Part shown: positions 17,420 to 26,623 of the stretch, piece after piece
How positions within the stretch are numbered: the stretch's first letter is position 1
Layout of the letters: each line of letters starts with the position of its first letter
NCBI GenBank assembly: GCA_039026975.1
Contig: JBCCLI010000023.1
Coordinates: 1-29,614 of the forward strand
Reading direction: 5' to 3'
Origin: JBCBKZ01 sp039026975
GTDB lineage: Bacteria; Bacteroidota; Bacteroidia; J057
DNA length: 29,614 nt
Notes under the pieces: model-generated
Database searches by the model: none
What the model was told of the DNA's origin: nothing
The model's input: only the letters and a program-made list of their open reading frames with translations
Program-made: the position numbers and the translations under genes

Positions 17420-17463
17420 TCTAATAACTTGGCTTTAAGGCTACTGCCAAGAAAAAACCTACT

Positions 17464-18852
17464 ATGGATTTGCCCAAGCCAAACATATTTACCCATTTCT
17501 TTCTAGGGATTCTCTTGAGTCTAGCATTCATCTCTGGAGCCATTAGCCAAGAAACTCCTACTGATACGTTAGTAAGTCAAGTTTCTGATAATCAGTCTGA
17601 TAGTATATCGTCTGAGCCTGTGGAGGTTCAAGAGGAAATGTATGAACCTCCCTTTGCTTATGTGCCGGGGGTCCTATCTATCAATGCAGGGGGGATACAC
17701 ATCCCAACACCTGTCCTACAGCAAACTCACCCCTACATGGTTACACAAGATGTGAAGCTGGTAGAACTTCCAGTAAATGATCTTCAGCTTTTTGTGAAAT
17801 TAGCCAATGATACGCTTGGGTATGACATTGAAGGGACTAATGGCCTGGATATATCAGGTAAGGGTCCTTTCAACATGCAACTCACGGGGGATGGGAATAT
17901 CATTCTGGACCTCAGAAGAGGGAGCCTTAGTAATATGCAGTATATGGATAATGTGGTGTATCATGATTCTATCCAGATGGATTCTGCCTCTATTATGTTT
18001 GAGAATGGAGACAGGTATGTGGGAAGACTGGCTAATGGGCAGATGGATGGGCAGGGGACTGCTTACTTTAACAATGGAAACATATATGAGGGCACTTTTA
18101 AGGAGGGGCAGGTAAGTGGAGCAGGGATATTTACCTACTATGATGGGGATGTGTATGAAGGTGAAGTACTGGATGGAGCGCCTCATGGGCAGGGAAGCAT
18201 AACCTTTAAAAATGGGGATAAGTACACTGGAGAAATGGAACAAGGGATGATGAATGGAAAGGGTACCTACTTCTATAAAAGTGGCAGTGTATTCACGGGA
18301 AGTTTTGTTCAGGATGAGATAGAGGGATATGGGGTGTTTAGTTATGACAGTGGAGATAGGTATGAGGGGTATTTATCCAGTGGAAAAAGAAATGGGAGTG
18401 GTCGGCTCTATTATCGAGATAAGCTAGTGTATGAGGGAGAATACGAAAATGATATCATTTCGGGCTACGGAATTAGGTACTACACTAACGGTGATAAGTA
18501 TGAAGGGAACTTCAGGAAAGGGAAAAGAGATGGGAAAGGAACGCTCTACTTCAATAATGGAGATAAGTATACTGGAGAATTTGTAAATGATAAACTAGAA
18601 GGGCAGGGCATCTACCAGTCTGAAGCCTATAGATATGAAGGGGCCTATAAGCAAGGGGAAAGATCAGGAAAAGGAGCCATCTATTTCTCCACTGGAAGTA
18701 GATATGAAGGATTATTTGAAAATGGACTCCCTAACGGTAGTGGGTACTTTTACAGAAAGAAGAAAAATAAAGAGGCCTATACCAAGAGGTATCATGAATA
18801 CAAAGAGGGAAAGCTCATCTTGGATAAGGGAGCAAATTACCAGCCTAAGTAA
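17464..18852 (+). CDS. Exported MORN-repeat protein
   Basis: The 462-residue product begins with a signal peptide (hydrophobic core LGILLSLAFISGAIS, cleavage probably near residue 29). A Ser/Gln-rich linker and a roughly 110-residue region without recognisable domain follow (about 60-180). From residue 182 to about 434 there are eleven consecutive 23-residue MORN repeats of the form GDxYEGxxxxGxxxGxGxxxxxN. The seventh and tenth are irregular at their first residue. MORN repeats form elongated beta-hairpin solenoids; in bacteria their role is mostly unknown, and lipid or protein binding has been suggested for eukaryotic members. The signal peptide predicts a periplasmic or surface location. 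It is the first gene of a probable operon with a GNAT enzyme (24-nt gap) and an MFS transporter. Confidence 0.88.
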   Translation: MDLPKPNIFTHFFLGILLSLAFISGAISQETPTDTLVSQVSDNQSDSISSEPVEVQEEMYEPPFAYVPGVLSINAGGIHIPTPVLQQTHPYMVTQDVKLVELPVNDLQLFVKLANDTLGYDIEGTNGLDISGKGPFNMQLTGDGNIILDLRRGSLSNMQYMDNVVYHDSIQMDSASIMFENGDRYVGRLANGQMDGQGTAYFNNGNIYEGTFKEGQVSGAGIFTYYDGDVYEGEVLDGAPHGQGSITFKNGDKYTGEMEQGMMNGKGTYFYKSGSVFTGSFVQDEIEGYGVFSYDSGDRYEGYLSSGKRNGSGRLYYRDKLVYEGEYENDIISGYGIRYYTNGDKYEGNFRKGKRDGKGTLYFNNGDKYTGEFVNDKLEGQGIYQSEAYRYEGAYKQGERSGKGAIYFSTGSRYEGLFENGLPNGSGYFYRKKKNKEAYTKRYHEYKEGKLILDKGANYQPK

Positions 18853-18876
18853 TTCATCTTTGAACCTAAGAATAGT

Positions 18877-19353
18877 ATGCAAGACATGCTTGTGAAGCTT
18901 TATGAGCTACCGGATTATTCTCAAGAAGAGCGCTACTTATCTGAGCAAGGTATTATTATCAGAAGGCCATTAGCCCCTGAGAAGCATGTGCTCACCTCCT
19001 GGATTGTTGAGCATTTCAGCCTGCTGTGGAAGGATGAATGTGAGCTAGCCTTTAGCCATATGCCTGTTTCAGTGTTTTGGGCCATTAGGGAGCAGGAGGT
19101 TCTAGGTTTTGCCTGCTATGATACTACTGCCAGGAACTTTTTTGGTCCCACAGGTGTCTCTCCTTCAGCTAGAGGAAAAGGAATAGGTAAAGTGCTCTTA
19201 TGGAAGGCCTTAAAAGCCATGAGGGACCATGGCTTTGCATATGCTATCATAGGGGGCGTAGGGCCAGCATCTTTCTATGAAAAGCAGGTAGGTGCTACCC
19301 TTATCCCTGGCTCAGATCCAGGAATCTATCGTGGATTAGTAAAAAAGTCCTAA
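18877..19353 (+). CDS. GNAT family N-acetyltransferase
   Basis: The 158-residue product has the GNAT core. Strand and helix pattern is followed by VSPSARGKGIGKVLL, with the acetyl-CoA pyrophosphate-binding RGKGIG loop at residues 99-104. The C-terminal GGVGPASFYEKQVGATLI is the usual end of the fold, with the FYEK helix start. The N-terminal 30 residues are not conserved in character; a second ATG nine nt inside is an alternative start. The acceptor substrate cannot be inferred from sequence. It lies 24 nt after the MORN gene and 24 nt before the transporter gene. Confidence 0.85.
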   Translation: MQDMLVKLYELPDYSQEERYLSEQGIIIRRPLAPEKHVLTSWIVEHFSLLWKDECELAFSHMPVSVFWAIREQEVLGFACYDTTARNFFGPTGVSPSARGKGIGKVLLWKALKAMRDHGFAYAIIGGVGPASFYEKQVGATLIPGSDPGIYRGLVKKS

Positions 19354-19377
19354 CTTCCTTTTCTACATCTACTACTT

Positions 19378-20658
19378 ATGTCTACGTCCAAGAAGTCTGT
19401 TCACCCACTGAGTTGGATTCCCTCCCTTTACTTTACAGAAGGACTTCCCTATGTGATAGTCATGTCCTTGTCAGTGATTATGTACAAACGGTTGGAACTC
19501 ACTAATACAGAAATAGCCCTCTACACGAGCTGGTTATACCTTCCTTGGGTGATTAAGCCATTTTGGAGCCCCTTTGTGGATATTCTCAAGACTAAGCGTT
19601 TCTGGATTGTCAGTATGCAGCTCCTTATCGGAGGGGGATTAGCAGCCGTAGCCTTTTCTCTACCTACAGATACTTTTGTCCAATACTCCCTGGCAGCATT
19701 TTGGCTGCTTGCCTTTAGTTCTGCTACCCATGATGTAGCAGCAGATGGCTTTTATTTATTGGCCCTCAGAGAAGACCAGCAAGCCTTTTTTGTAGGGTTC
19801 AGGAGTACCTTTTACCGGGCGGCCATGATTTCAGGTCAGGGGTTGATTGTAGTTTTGGCAGGAAACCTGGAGGATTCTTTGGGGAGTATCCCCACAGCTT
19901 GGAGTATTACCTTCTTCGTGCTTGCCGGAATCATGATGGTGATGGGTATATACCACTTGATAAGCTTACCTAAGGTAGAGAGTGAGGCTGAAGAAAAGCC
20001 GGAGAAAATAGATCTAGGGAAAGAGTTTTGGGAAACTATCCGGACATTCTTCGCTAAGAAAGACATAGGGTTAATTTTAGCTTTTCTGCTCCTATACCGT
20101 CTGGGGGAGTCTCAACTCGTTAAATTAGCGTCTCCATTCTTATTAGATGAACGCAGCGTGGGAGGATTAGGCCTTACTACAGAAGAAGTAGGCCTCATTT
20201 ACGGAATTTTAGGAGTGTCCTGGCTAATCATTGGTGGCGTACTAGGAGGTATACTGGTCTCCAGAGATGGGTTAAAGTATTGGTTGTGGTGGATGGTGCT
20301 TGCCATTAATCTGCCAAATGCTGTTTATGTCTTCCTCTCTATATTCCAGCCAGACTCCTTCTGGGTTACGAGCGTTTGCGTAGCGGTAGAACAGTTTGGC
20401 TACGGCTTCGGATTTACAGCCTTTATGATGTACACCATTTATATCTCTAAAGGGAAGTACCAGACGGCTCACTATGCCTTTGCTACTGGCTTTATGGCCT
20501 TAGGCATGATGATCCCTGGTATGCTTAGCGGCTGGGTACAGGAACAGATAGGTTATGTGAATTTCTTCATTTGGGTGCTAATAGCTACTATCCCTGCTTT
20601 CGTAGTAGCTAGCCTGGTTAAGATAGATCCTGAGTTTGGGAAAAAGCAGGTTGATTAA
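19378..20658 (+). CDS. MFS transporter, AmpG-like
   Basis: The 426-residue product has about 12 transmembrane helices with a central cytoplasmic loop (about residues 198-223, rich in Glu and Lys), the normal major facilitator layout. The opening SWIPSLYFTEGLPYVIVMSLSVIMYK, the loop LPWVIKPFWSPFVD, and ATHDVAADGFYLLAL are typical of the AmpG/PAT branch, whose best-known member imports anhydromuropeptides for cell-wall recycling. In Bacteroidota the substrate is not established, so muropeptide import is only one possibility. Third gene of the MORN-GNAT-MFS set. Confidence 0.85.
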   Translation: MSTSKKSVHPLSWIPSLYFTEGLPYVIVMSLSVIMYKRLELTNTEIALYTSWLYLPWVIKPFWSPFVDILKTKRFWIVSMQLLIGGGLAAVAFSLPTDTFVQYSLAAFWLLAFSSATHDVAADGFYLLALREDQQAFFVGFRSTFYRAAMISGQGLIVVLAGNLEDSLGSIPTAWSITFFVLAGIMMVMGIYHLISLPKVESEAEEKPEKIDLGKEFWETIRTFFAKKDIGLILAFLLLYRLGESQLVKLASPFLLDERSVGGLGLTTEEVGLIYGILGVSWLIIGGVLGGILVSRDGLKYWLWWMVLAINLPNAVYVFLSIFQPDSFWVTSVCVAVEQFGYGFGFTAFMMYTIYISKGKYQTAHYAFATGFMALGMMIPGMLSGWVQEQIGYVNFFIWVLIATIPAFVVASLVKIDPEFGKKQVD

Positions 20659-21009
20659 TCCAGATTTCTTTGATAGCCTCGCCCAATTTAAAGGGTTCCA
20701 CAGATAGGTAGTTTTGTTTAATCATCCCTGCTTATTTCTATAGATCGAATGACTAAATTATGAAATATATTCAAATTTTTGCCCCAAAATAGACTCCCAA
20801 TAAAATCTAATATTATCCCTTCTAAACATTTTTCGAATTTTTCGAAAATTCTATCACTCAACGGATTGGTAAAATTCTGTTTTTGGCATTATCAAATTAT
20901 CAATAATAGTATGTCAGATTTGCGACTTTTTAAAAAAAAGTGCTTTTTCGAATAATTAGTAATTATTATCCATTAATATTTACGTATTCGTCAATTATTT
21001 AAGCCTTTT
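20659..21009 (+). promoter_or_regulatory. Upstream region of the SusC/D operon with TTTTTCGAA repeats
   Basis: This 351-nt AT-rich spacer has no gene. It carries three copies of TTTTTCGAA: two directly abutting (20829-20837 and 20838-20846) and one at 20944-20952, 58 bp before the SusC start codon. CAGATTTG at 20915-20922 differs from the Bacteroidota -7 consensus TAnnTTTG only at its first base; no TTTG stands at the usual distance upstream. No convincing terminator for the preceding MFS gene was found. Confidence 0.35.
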
Positions 21010-24000
21010 ATGAAACATCTATTACTTATTGTAGCAGCACTGCTATTGTCTATCCCGACAATGTTTGCACAGCAAACAGTATCGGGTACAATAACAGATG
21101 GATCATCTGGCGAACCTCTGGTAGGGGTTACCGTCCTGATTAAGGGGACTACCTCAGGAGCTATTTCAGATGAAAATGGAAGATATGCAGTTGAGATATC
21201 TTCAAATTCGGACTCTCTTCAATTCTCATATTTGGGGTATGAGACTTTGGCAATTGCCATTGATGGCAGGAGAAAAATTAGCGTGGATCTAACCTCAAGC
21301 AGTATAGCCTTAAACGAAGTAGTAATTACGGCTTTGGGGATAGAAACGCTTTCAGATAACTATGGAGCTACCAGCTCTAAGATTGATGGAGCTCCGGTAG
21401 TAAGCTCTGGAGAGACAGGTGTTTTAAATGGAATGCAGGGAAAAGCTGCAGGAGTAAGAATCACCCGTAATACTGGAGATCCAGGTTCTGGTTCTTATAT
21501 ACAGATCCGCGGTCAAAGTACTATCACGGGTTCTTCTCAGCCTCTAATTATTTTAGATGGGATTCCTATTAGTAACTCTGAAATCAATGGTTCACAAGGA
21601 GCTACTGCAGGAGTAACTCAGCAATCCCGTTTGAATGACATTAACCCTGATGATATAGAATCTATTCAGATTTTGAAGGGTGCTGCCGCTGCTGCCCTGT
21701 GGGGTTCACGTGCAGCCAATGGGGTGATCTTAATCAGAACTAAGTCTGGAAAAGCGGGAAATAAAGTAAGTATCAATTTCCGCTCTACCCTATCTATTGA
21801 TGAAATCACCATTAAACAGCCTCTACAGAATAATTATGGTCAGGGGTCAGGTGGAAATTACAGCCCTACCTCTTCTCAGTCATGGGGGGATAGAATTGCA
21901 GACAGAAGTGGAGGACCAGATGTGTTTAATACTTCTGGTCAGTTTTTTGAAGCTGAAGATGGAACTCGTTATTATCCTATTCTTGAGAAGAACTCAAGAG
22001 AGACTTTCCGTGAAAGCAACTTTGACCAGATTTTTGGAAATGGATTTTTCATTGACAATAATCTGAGCTTTAGTGGTGGAAATGAGAAATCTACTTTTTT
22101 CTTCTCACTCGCGGACCTATACCAGGAAGGGATTGCCAAGGCAAGTAGTGATTATCGCAGAAGCTCTACTCGTTTGAACATCAACCATAAGTTTAATGAC
22201 TGGCTAAAAGTAACTGCCAAAGCAAATTATGTTCACACAAACTCAGATCGTACACAGCAGAGTTCAAACCTGAACGGTATTTACCTGGGCCTATTACGTA
22301 CCCCTCCTGACTTTGATATTTCTGATTACAAAGGTGATTATTATACTAGTGAATCTGCAGCTCCCATTGAGAATAGGCAGCGTTCATACAGAAGGTATTT
22401 AGCTAACAATCCTAATCCTATCTATAATAATGCTAACTGGACTATTGGAGAATTGGTCAATAACTCAGTTGTAGACAGATTCATTACTACCGCTGAAATG
22501 CAAATACTTCCTACAGATTGGTTGACATTAACAGCCAGGGGTGGGGTAGACTTTTATGAGGATTTTAGAAAAACAAAGTTTCCTGTACATTCTGCTGGTG
22601 CTAACTCTTCCGGTAACTATACTGAGGAGCTCATTAGAGAAAGAGAGTATAACCTTGACTTCTTTGGGAGAATCTATAAAGACTTTGGAGAATCACTTAG
22701 CTTTAACTTCATTTCGGGATTTAATATCAACGATAGAAAGTATCTAAGAATTGGTTCTCAAATGCAAAACTTTATTCTTCAGTTTGGGCCGGATGACTTT
22801 TCTAATGCACTTCCTGAAGACATCACCTCAATCGATTTTGAGAGAACTATCCGCACTGCCAGATGGTATAATACGATGAATTTGGGTTGGAAAGATATGG
22901 TATATCTGGATCTTTCTGGTGCCTTTGAATCAGCTTCTACTTTTGGAGAGTTGTCAGACCAGACCTTCTTTTATCCAGCGGCTACTGTAGCGTGGAAATT
23001 GACAGAGCTTCCTGCTTTAAAGGATAATGCCTTCCTCTCCTTCGCTAAACTACGTGGTAGTTATGGTGTAGTAGGGGTACAGCCCATTGCTTACAGAACC
23101 CAAACTAACTTTGTGAGTGCAGGTACTGGTACAGGTTGGGGAGACTTCCTGGATGCTGGTTTCTATGGAGGGGGATTTGAGCAGTCCCAGCTTCAGGGGA
23201 ATCCATTCATTGAACCTGAAAGAAAGACAGAGTGGGAAGTCGGAACTGACCTGAGATTTTTCCGAGATAAGCTTACGCTTTCTGCTACTTACTACCAAAA
23301 CAGAATTGAGGGACTCCTCTTTGATGTATTAGTGGCTCCTTCTACTGGTTTTACAGAGCGTTATGATAACGCTGGGGAGATGGAGAATAGAGGGATTGAA
23401 TTAGAAGGTACGTACAATATTGTGAGAAATAATGATTGGAATGCCAATGTATTCTTCAACGTCAATGCGAATAGAAATGAAGTAACCCAACTGTCTGGAA
23501 CAGAGTCTATCCTGCTGGCTGGATTCACTAATGCTGGTACAAGGGCGGTAGAAGGGGAACAAATAGGGGTACTGTGGGGAGGTCTTTGGGACAGGAATGA
23601 AGATGGAAGTCTTGCCCTTGATGCTAATGGCTTCCCACAAGCAGCTGCTGAAGCAGGGATCTATGGTGATCCTAATCCAGACTGGAGAGGAGGAGTAGGA
23701 TTTGACGTGAGCTGGAAAGCCCTTAGCTTGAATGTACTAGTAGAGACCTTCCAGGGAGGAGATTATAGTGAAGCCACTCGTGGGGTATTATATACTTTCG
23801 GAAAGCACGGTGATAATGGAAATGAAGTTACACCAACTACAGATTTGGTCAACTATTCTGGAAATGTAATTCCTGCCGGTCAGCTAGTAAGAGGAAATAT
23901 TAGAGACTTTGGTGCGGGACCAGTACTGCTTGACCAGTCCTGGTATACTACCTTGGGTAGTGGATTTGGTTCTGTAAGGGAGCAGTTTGTAACGGATGGT

Positions 24001-24240
24001 TCCTGGACACGTCTACGTGAGGTTACCTTGAAGTATAGATTAGCTAATAACTTTATCCGTAATACACTGAAGTTGCAGTCTGTTGAGTTGAGCGCTACTG
24101 GGCGTAACCTGGTTCTTTGGACTGACCTAATAGGAGTAGATCCGGAAACCAGCTTGACTGGTGGATTTGGTCAAGGTCTGGAATACTTTACTAACCCTGG
24201 TACTAAATCTTATGTCTTTACCCTTAAGATCAATTACTAA
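21010..24240 (+). CDS. SusC/RagA family TonB-linked outer membrane receptor
   Basis: The 1076-residue product has a signal peptide (about 1-20, ending MFAQ), a carboxypeptidase-regulatory-like beta domain (about 22-95, TDGSSGEPLVGVTVLIKGT), the ALNEVVITALG TonB-box-like segment (about 100-110), and a plug domain (about 115-245) with the family markers IQIRGQST, PLIILDGIP and the DDIESIQILKGAAAAALWGSRAANGVILI block. The rest is a 22-strand beta barrel ending in an aromatic C-terminal strand (YVFTLKINY). Family knowledge: SusC proteins import oligosaccharides or peptides through the outer membrane, driven by TonB, with a SusD lid. The SusD gene follows after 14 nt. No polysaccharide-degrading enzyme is nearby, so the substrate is unknown. 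Confidence 0.95.
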   Translation: MKHLLLIVAALLLSIPTMFAQQTVSGTITDGSSGEPLVGVTVLIKGTTSGAISDENGRYAVEISSNSDSLQFSYLGYETLAIAIDGRRKISVDLTSSSIALNEVVITALGIETLSDNYGATSSKIDGAPVVSSGETGVLNGMQGKAAGVRITRNTGDPGSGSYIQIRGQSTITGSSQPLIILDGIPISNSEINGSQGATAGVTQQSRLNDINPDDIESIQILKGAAAAALWGSRAANGVILIRTKSGKAGNKVSINFRSTLSIDEITIKQPLQNNYGQGSGGNYSPTSSQSWGDRIADRSGGPDVFNTSGQFFEAEDGTRYYPILEKNSRETFRESNFDQIFGNGFFIDNNLSFSGGNEKSTFFFSLADLYQEGIAKASSDYRRSSTRLNINHKFNDWLKVTAKANYVHTNSDRTQQSSNLNGIYLGLLRTPPDFDISDYKGDYYTSESAAPIENRQRSYRRYLANNPNPIYNNANWTIGELVNNSVVDRFITTAEMQILPTDWLTLTARGGVDFYEDFRKTKFPVHSAGANSSGNYTEELIREREYNLDFFGRIYKDFGESLSFNFISGFNINDRKYLRIGSQMQNFILQFGPDDFSNALPEDITSIDFERTIRTARWYNTMNLGWKDMVYLDLSGAFESASTFGELSDQTFFYPAATVAWKLTELPALKDNAFLSFAKLRGSYGVVGVQPIAYRTQTNFVSAGTGTGWGDFLDAGFYGGGFEQSQLQGNPFIEPERKTEWEVGTDLRFFRDKLTLSATYYQNRIEGLLFDVLVAPSTGFTERYDNAGEMENRGIELEGTYNIVRNNDWNANVFFNVNANRNEVTQLSGTESILLAGFTNAGTRAVEGEQIGVLWGGLWDRNEDGSLALDANGFPQAAAEAGIYGDPNPDWRGGVGFDVSWKALSLNVLVETFQGGDYSEATRGVLYTFGKHGDNGNEVTPTTDLVNYSGNVIPAGQLVRGNIRDFGAGPVLLDQSWYTTLGSGFGSVREQFVTDGSWTRLREVTLKYRLANNFIRNTLKLQSVELSATGRNLVLWTDLIGVDPETSLTGGFGQGLEYFTNPGTKSYVFTLKINY

Positions 24241-24254
24241 TCAATCAGTTAATA

Positions 24255-25751
24255 ATGAAGATATTAAATAGATTCATTCTCGCATTTCTAACCCTCTTTT
24301 TGGTTACTTCCTGCGAGGATATAGTTGAAGGGTTGAACGTAAACCCAAACGAAGCTACTGATGCCCCTGACCCACTGGTACTGACAGCTGCCCAGATAGC
24401 ACATGCGGTTTCCATTGAAGGACATGCTAATCGGGTGGTAAATATGTGGACAGGCTACTTTAATGGTGCTGATAGACAATATAATGACTACGCACTATAT
24501 AATGTAAACGCTGGTAACTTTAACACAGCGTGGAATAATGTATACCAAGGTACAGTGGCTCAAACTAGATTAATCATTAGTAGAGCAAGTGTAAGAAGGG
24601 AGAGACAAATCAATGGAATTGCAAAACTAATTGAGGCTAGTGTTTTAGCTACAGCTACCCAAAGATGGGGAGATATACCTGTCTCACAAGTAGTGCAACC
24701 TGATTCCCTTCCAAATCCCGTTTTTGATGGACAGCTCAATTCTGTATATCCATTATTGTTGGACCAAATTGATGATGCTATTCGTGATCTTGAATCGCGT
24801 GAAGGAATTTCGATAAGTACAGCAAATGCAGATATTTACTACAGTGCAGATAATGATAAGTGGCTAGCCTTTGCACATACCCTAAAGGCTAGGTTGTATA
24901 TGGATTTAAAGGATTATGCTAATGCCTACGCGGAAGCTTTACAAGGAATTTCTAGTGCAGATGGAGATCTTATCACTCCCCACGGAGATGTTAATGATGG
25001 GAATACCAACTCTGTATATGATTTCTTAGTTGCCAGTAGGTCTGGTGATATGGATGCTGGGGTAGGAGAGGATGGTGCTGGTGAGCAGGTGTTAGCTGCT
25101 GACCTGCTAGACCCTTCTCAGCCTGAGTATAGAGGCAATGCCAAGACTGATGAGTCAGCTCGTTTTAACTATGTCTACTTAGATAATGGTGCTGACAGTT
25201 TTACAGGTCGTTTGGAGCCTAACTATTTAGGCGTTTCCACAGGTGATGCTTATAATGGACTATTTGCCAGAGATGCAGGATTTAGAGTAGCTACTTATGC
25301 AGAGAATGTTCTCACCTTAGCAGAGGCCGGGTTCAGAACTAATGGATTTGCTACCGGACTTCAACACCTAAATGAGTTCCGTGAGTATATGAATGGGGGT
25401 GGATATATAGATCCTACTGTTCAGGCTTTATTCACTTTCCAGTATGATCCTTATGAAGCAGCTGATTTTGATGCAGGAGGCGTAGCTAACACAGCTGCAC
25501 TATCTGCAGATGATGCCCTTCTATCAGAAATTCTGGAAGAGAGATATGTAACATTCATCGGTTCCTCTTTAGGATGGAATGATTTAAGAAGAACGCAGAA
25601 TGATGCTGTTGGAATAGACGTGAGCATGGTACTAAACAGAGGTGCCGCATTCCCACAGCGTCTGATATACGGACAGGATGAGTTGAATTCTAATGTGAAT
25701 GCGCCTGATCCAGTTCCTACTGTTTTTGATGTTATGGAAGTGTTCAGATAA
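24255..25751 (+). CDS. SusD/RagB family surface lipoprotein
   Basis: The 498-residue product has a lipoprotein signal with the lipobox LVTSC (Cys20), followed by EDIVEGLNVNPNEATDAPDP, a typical start for SusD-like proteins, and then helix-rich sequence with tetratricopeptide-like segments (AFAHTLKARLYMDLKDYANAYAEA, about residues 206-229). The C-terminal part has EILEERYVTFIGSSLGWNDLRRT, the usual late SusD motif with a Trp-x-Asp/Leu-Arg core. SusD proteins sit on the SusC barrel as a hinged lid and capture substrate. Paired with the SusC gene 14 nt upstream and followed by a strong hairpin terminator. Confidence 0.93.
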   Translation: MKILNRFILAFLTLFLVTSCEDIVEGLNVNPNEATDAPDPLVLTAAQIAHAVSIEGHANRVVNMWTGYFNGADRQYNDYALYNVNAGNFNTAWNNVYQGTVAQTRLIISRASVRRERQINGIAKLIEASVLATATQRWGDIPVSQVVQPDSLPNPVFDGQLNSVYPLLLDQIDDAIRDLESREGISISTANADIYYSADNDKWLAFAHTLKARLYMDLKDYANAYAEALQGISSADGDLITPHGDVNDGNTNSVYDFLVASRSGDMDAGVGEDGAGEQVLAADLLDPSQPEYRGNAKTDESARFNYVYLDNGADSFTGRLEPNYLGVSTGDAYNGLFARDAGFRVATYAENVLTLAEAGFRTNGFATGLQHLNEFREYMNGGGYIDPTVQALFTFQYDPYEAADFDAGGVANTAALSADDALLSEILEERYVTFIGSSLGWNDLRRTQNDAVGIDVSMVLNRGAAFPQRLIYGQDELNSNVNAPDPVPTVFDVMEVFR

Positions 25752-25790
25752 GGCAGTTTACTAGATAAACTAGCGTTTCTTAAAGTGATA

Positions 25791-25821
25791 GGTTGTCCTG
25801 GTATATGGGACAACCTTTTTT
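25791..25821 (+). terminator. Rho-independent terminator of the SusC/D operon
   Basis: A perfect 8-bp stem (25791-25798 with 25808-25815, GGTTGTCC/GGACAACC) and 9-nt loop are followed by six T residues (25816-25821). It lies 39 nt after the SusD stop codon. Confidence 0.88.
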
Positions 25822-25836
25822 GTTAGCCTAAGTAGT

Positions 25837-26082
25837 TCATGTTCCCAAGAGTATTCGCCTCAGCCGGGAAAGCTCACTTGATGTCAGATATGTTGGGGGC
25901 TTCTCTTCTTTCTGGTACACCCATACGCTTTTGTCACACCTACTTATAGGTTCCAGTACCTCTAAAGACACTACATCATCGGTCAAAATGGGACTTTTAG
26001 CGGTCCGTACCAGAAATAAAGGCTGAAATGCCCTCCTGTACCCCAGAATAAGAAAATGTGTGGAAGGGGATAGGTTAAATAA
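25837..26082 (-). pseudogene. Possible decayed gene: 81-codon stop-free frame without ATG
   Basis: On the minus strand, 81 sense codons run from just inside an in-frame stop (26083-26085) to TGA at 25837-25839. The frame has no ATG. The second half reads like real protein (for example SVWVYQKEEKPPTYL and SSELSRLRRILLG). It may be the C-terminal remnant of a lost gene; I cannot assign a family. Chance openness is possible. Confidence 0.25.
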
Positions 26083-26085
26083 TCA

Positions 26086-26623
26086 TAAAATAGAGCTAGC
26101 TTATCAACATAATTAACTGAAAATCAGATGATTATTTATAGGGGGTGTTAAAAAATCTCTCTTCTCCTTGAAGTAGGGGCTACCTTCTAGCTCATAATTC
26201 GATCTAAAAATATATCACTAAAAATATATGTAATTCTTTTTACCCTTTTTGTACCTTTTTCATCCCCTCTGATCCTGCCTTCTATCTTGTCAGATGGATT
26301 TGATATACGTGAGAATTCATATGATGAAAAACGGATGCTTTTTTGAAAAGCCATTTTCTTGAGAATAATAATAAAAATCTGATAATGAATGATTTATGAG
26401 AAAATGAATCCTTAAAAGATCGAAAAGCTTTCTTTTTTGACATATATGCAAAAAACAGGACGGTTTAAGATTTTATAGGGCGAATTTTCCTCTCCTATAG
26501 ACCTTTTTGGGTTGCATAGGCCTATGTTAATCATTTGTTAAATTTAGAGAAAATCTGTTGTTTTGATGATTGTGTACTTATGTACAAGTTTTTTCTAACA
26601 ACTGTCAACTTAAAAGCCACTTT
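26086..26623 (+). promoter_or_regulatory. Upstream region of the second SusC gene
   Basis: No gene is visible. It contains a 12-bp direct repeat, CTAAAAATATAT at 26204-26215 and 26218-26229; a perfect 12-bp palindrome, CATAGGCCTATG at 26515-26526; and a candidate promoter, TTTG at 26534-26537, a 20-nt spacer, then TTGTTTTG at 26558-26565, which matches TAnnTTTG except for the A. That would start transcription about 50 nt before ATG 26624. Confidence 0.35.

Noticed and set aside
20690..20701. AAAGGGTTCCAC shared with the tract at about 1130
   Set aside because: A single 12-base match without flanking similarity or symmetry; probably chance.
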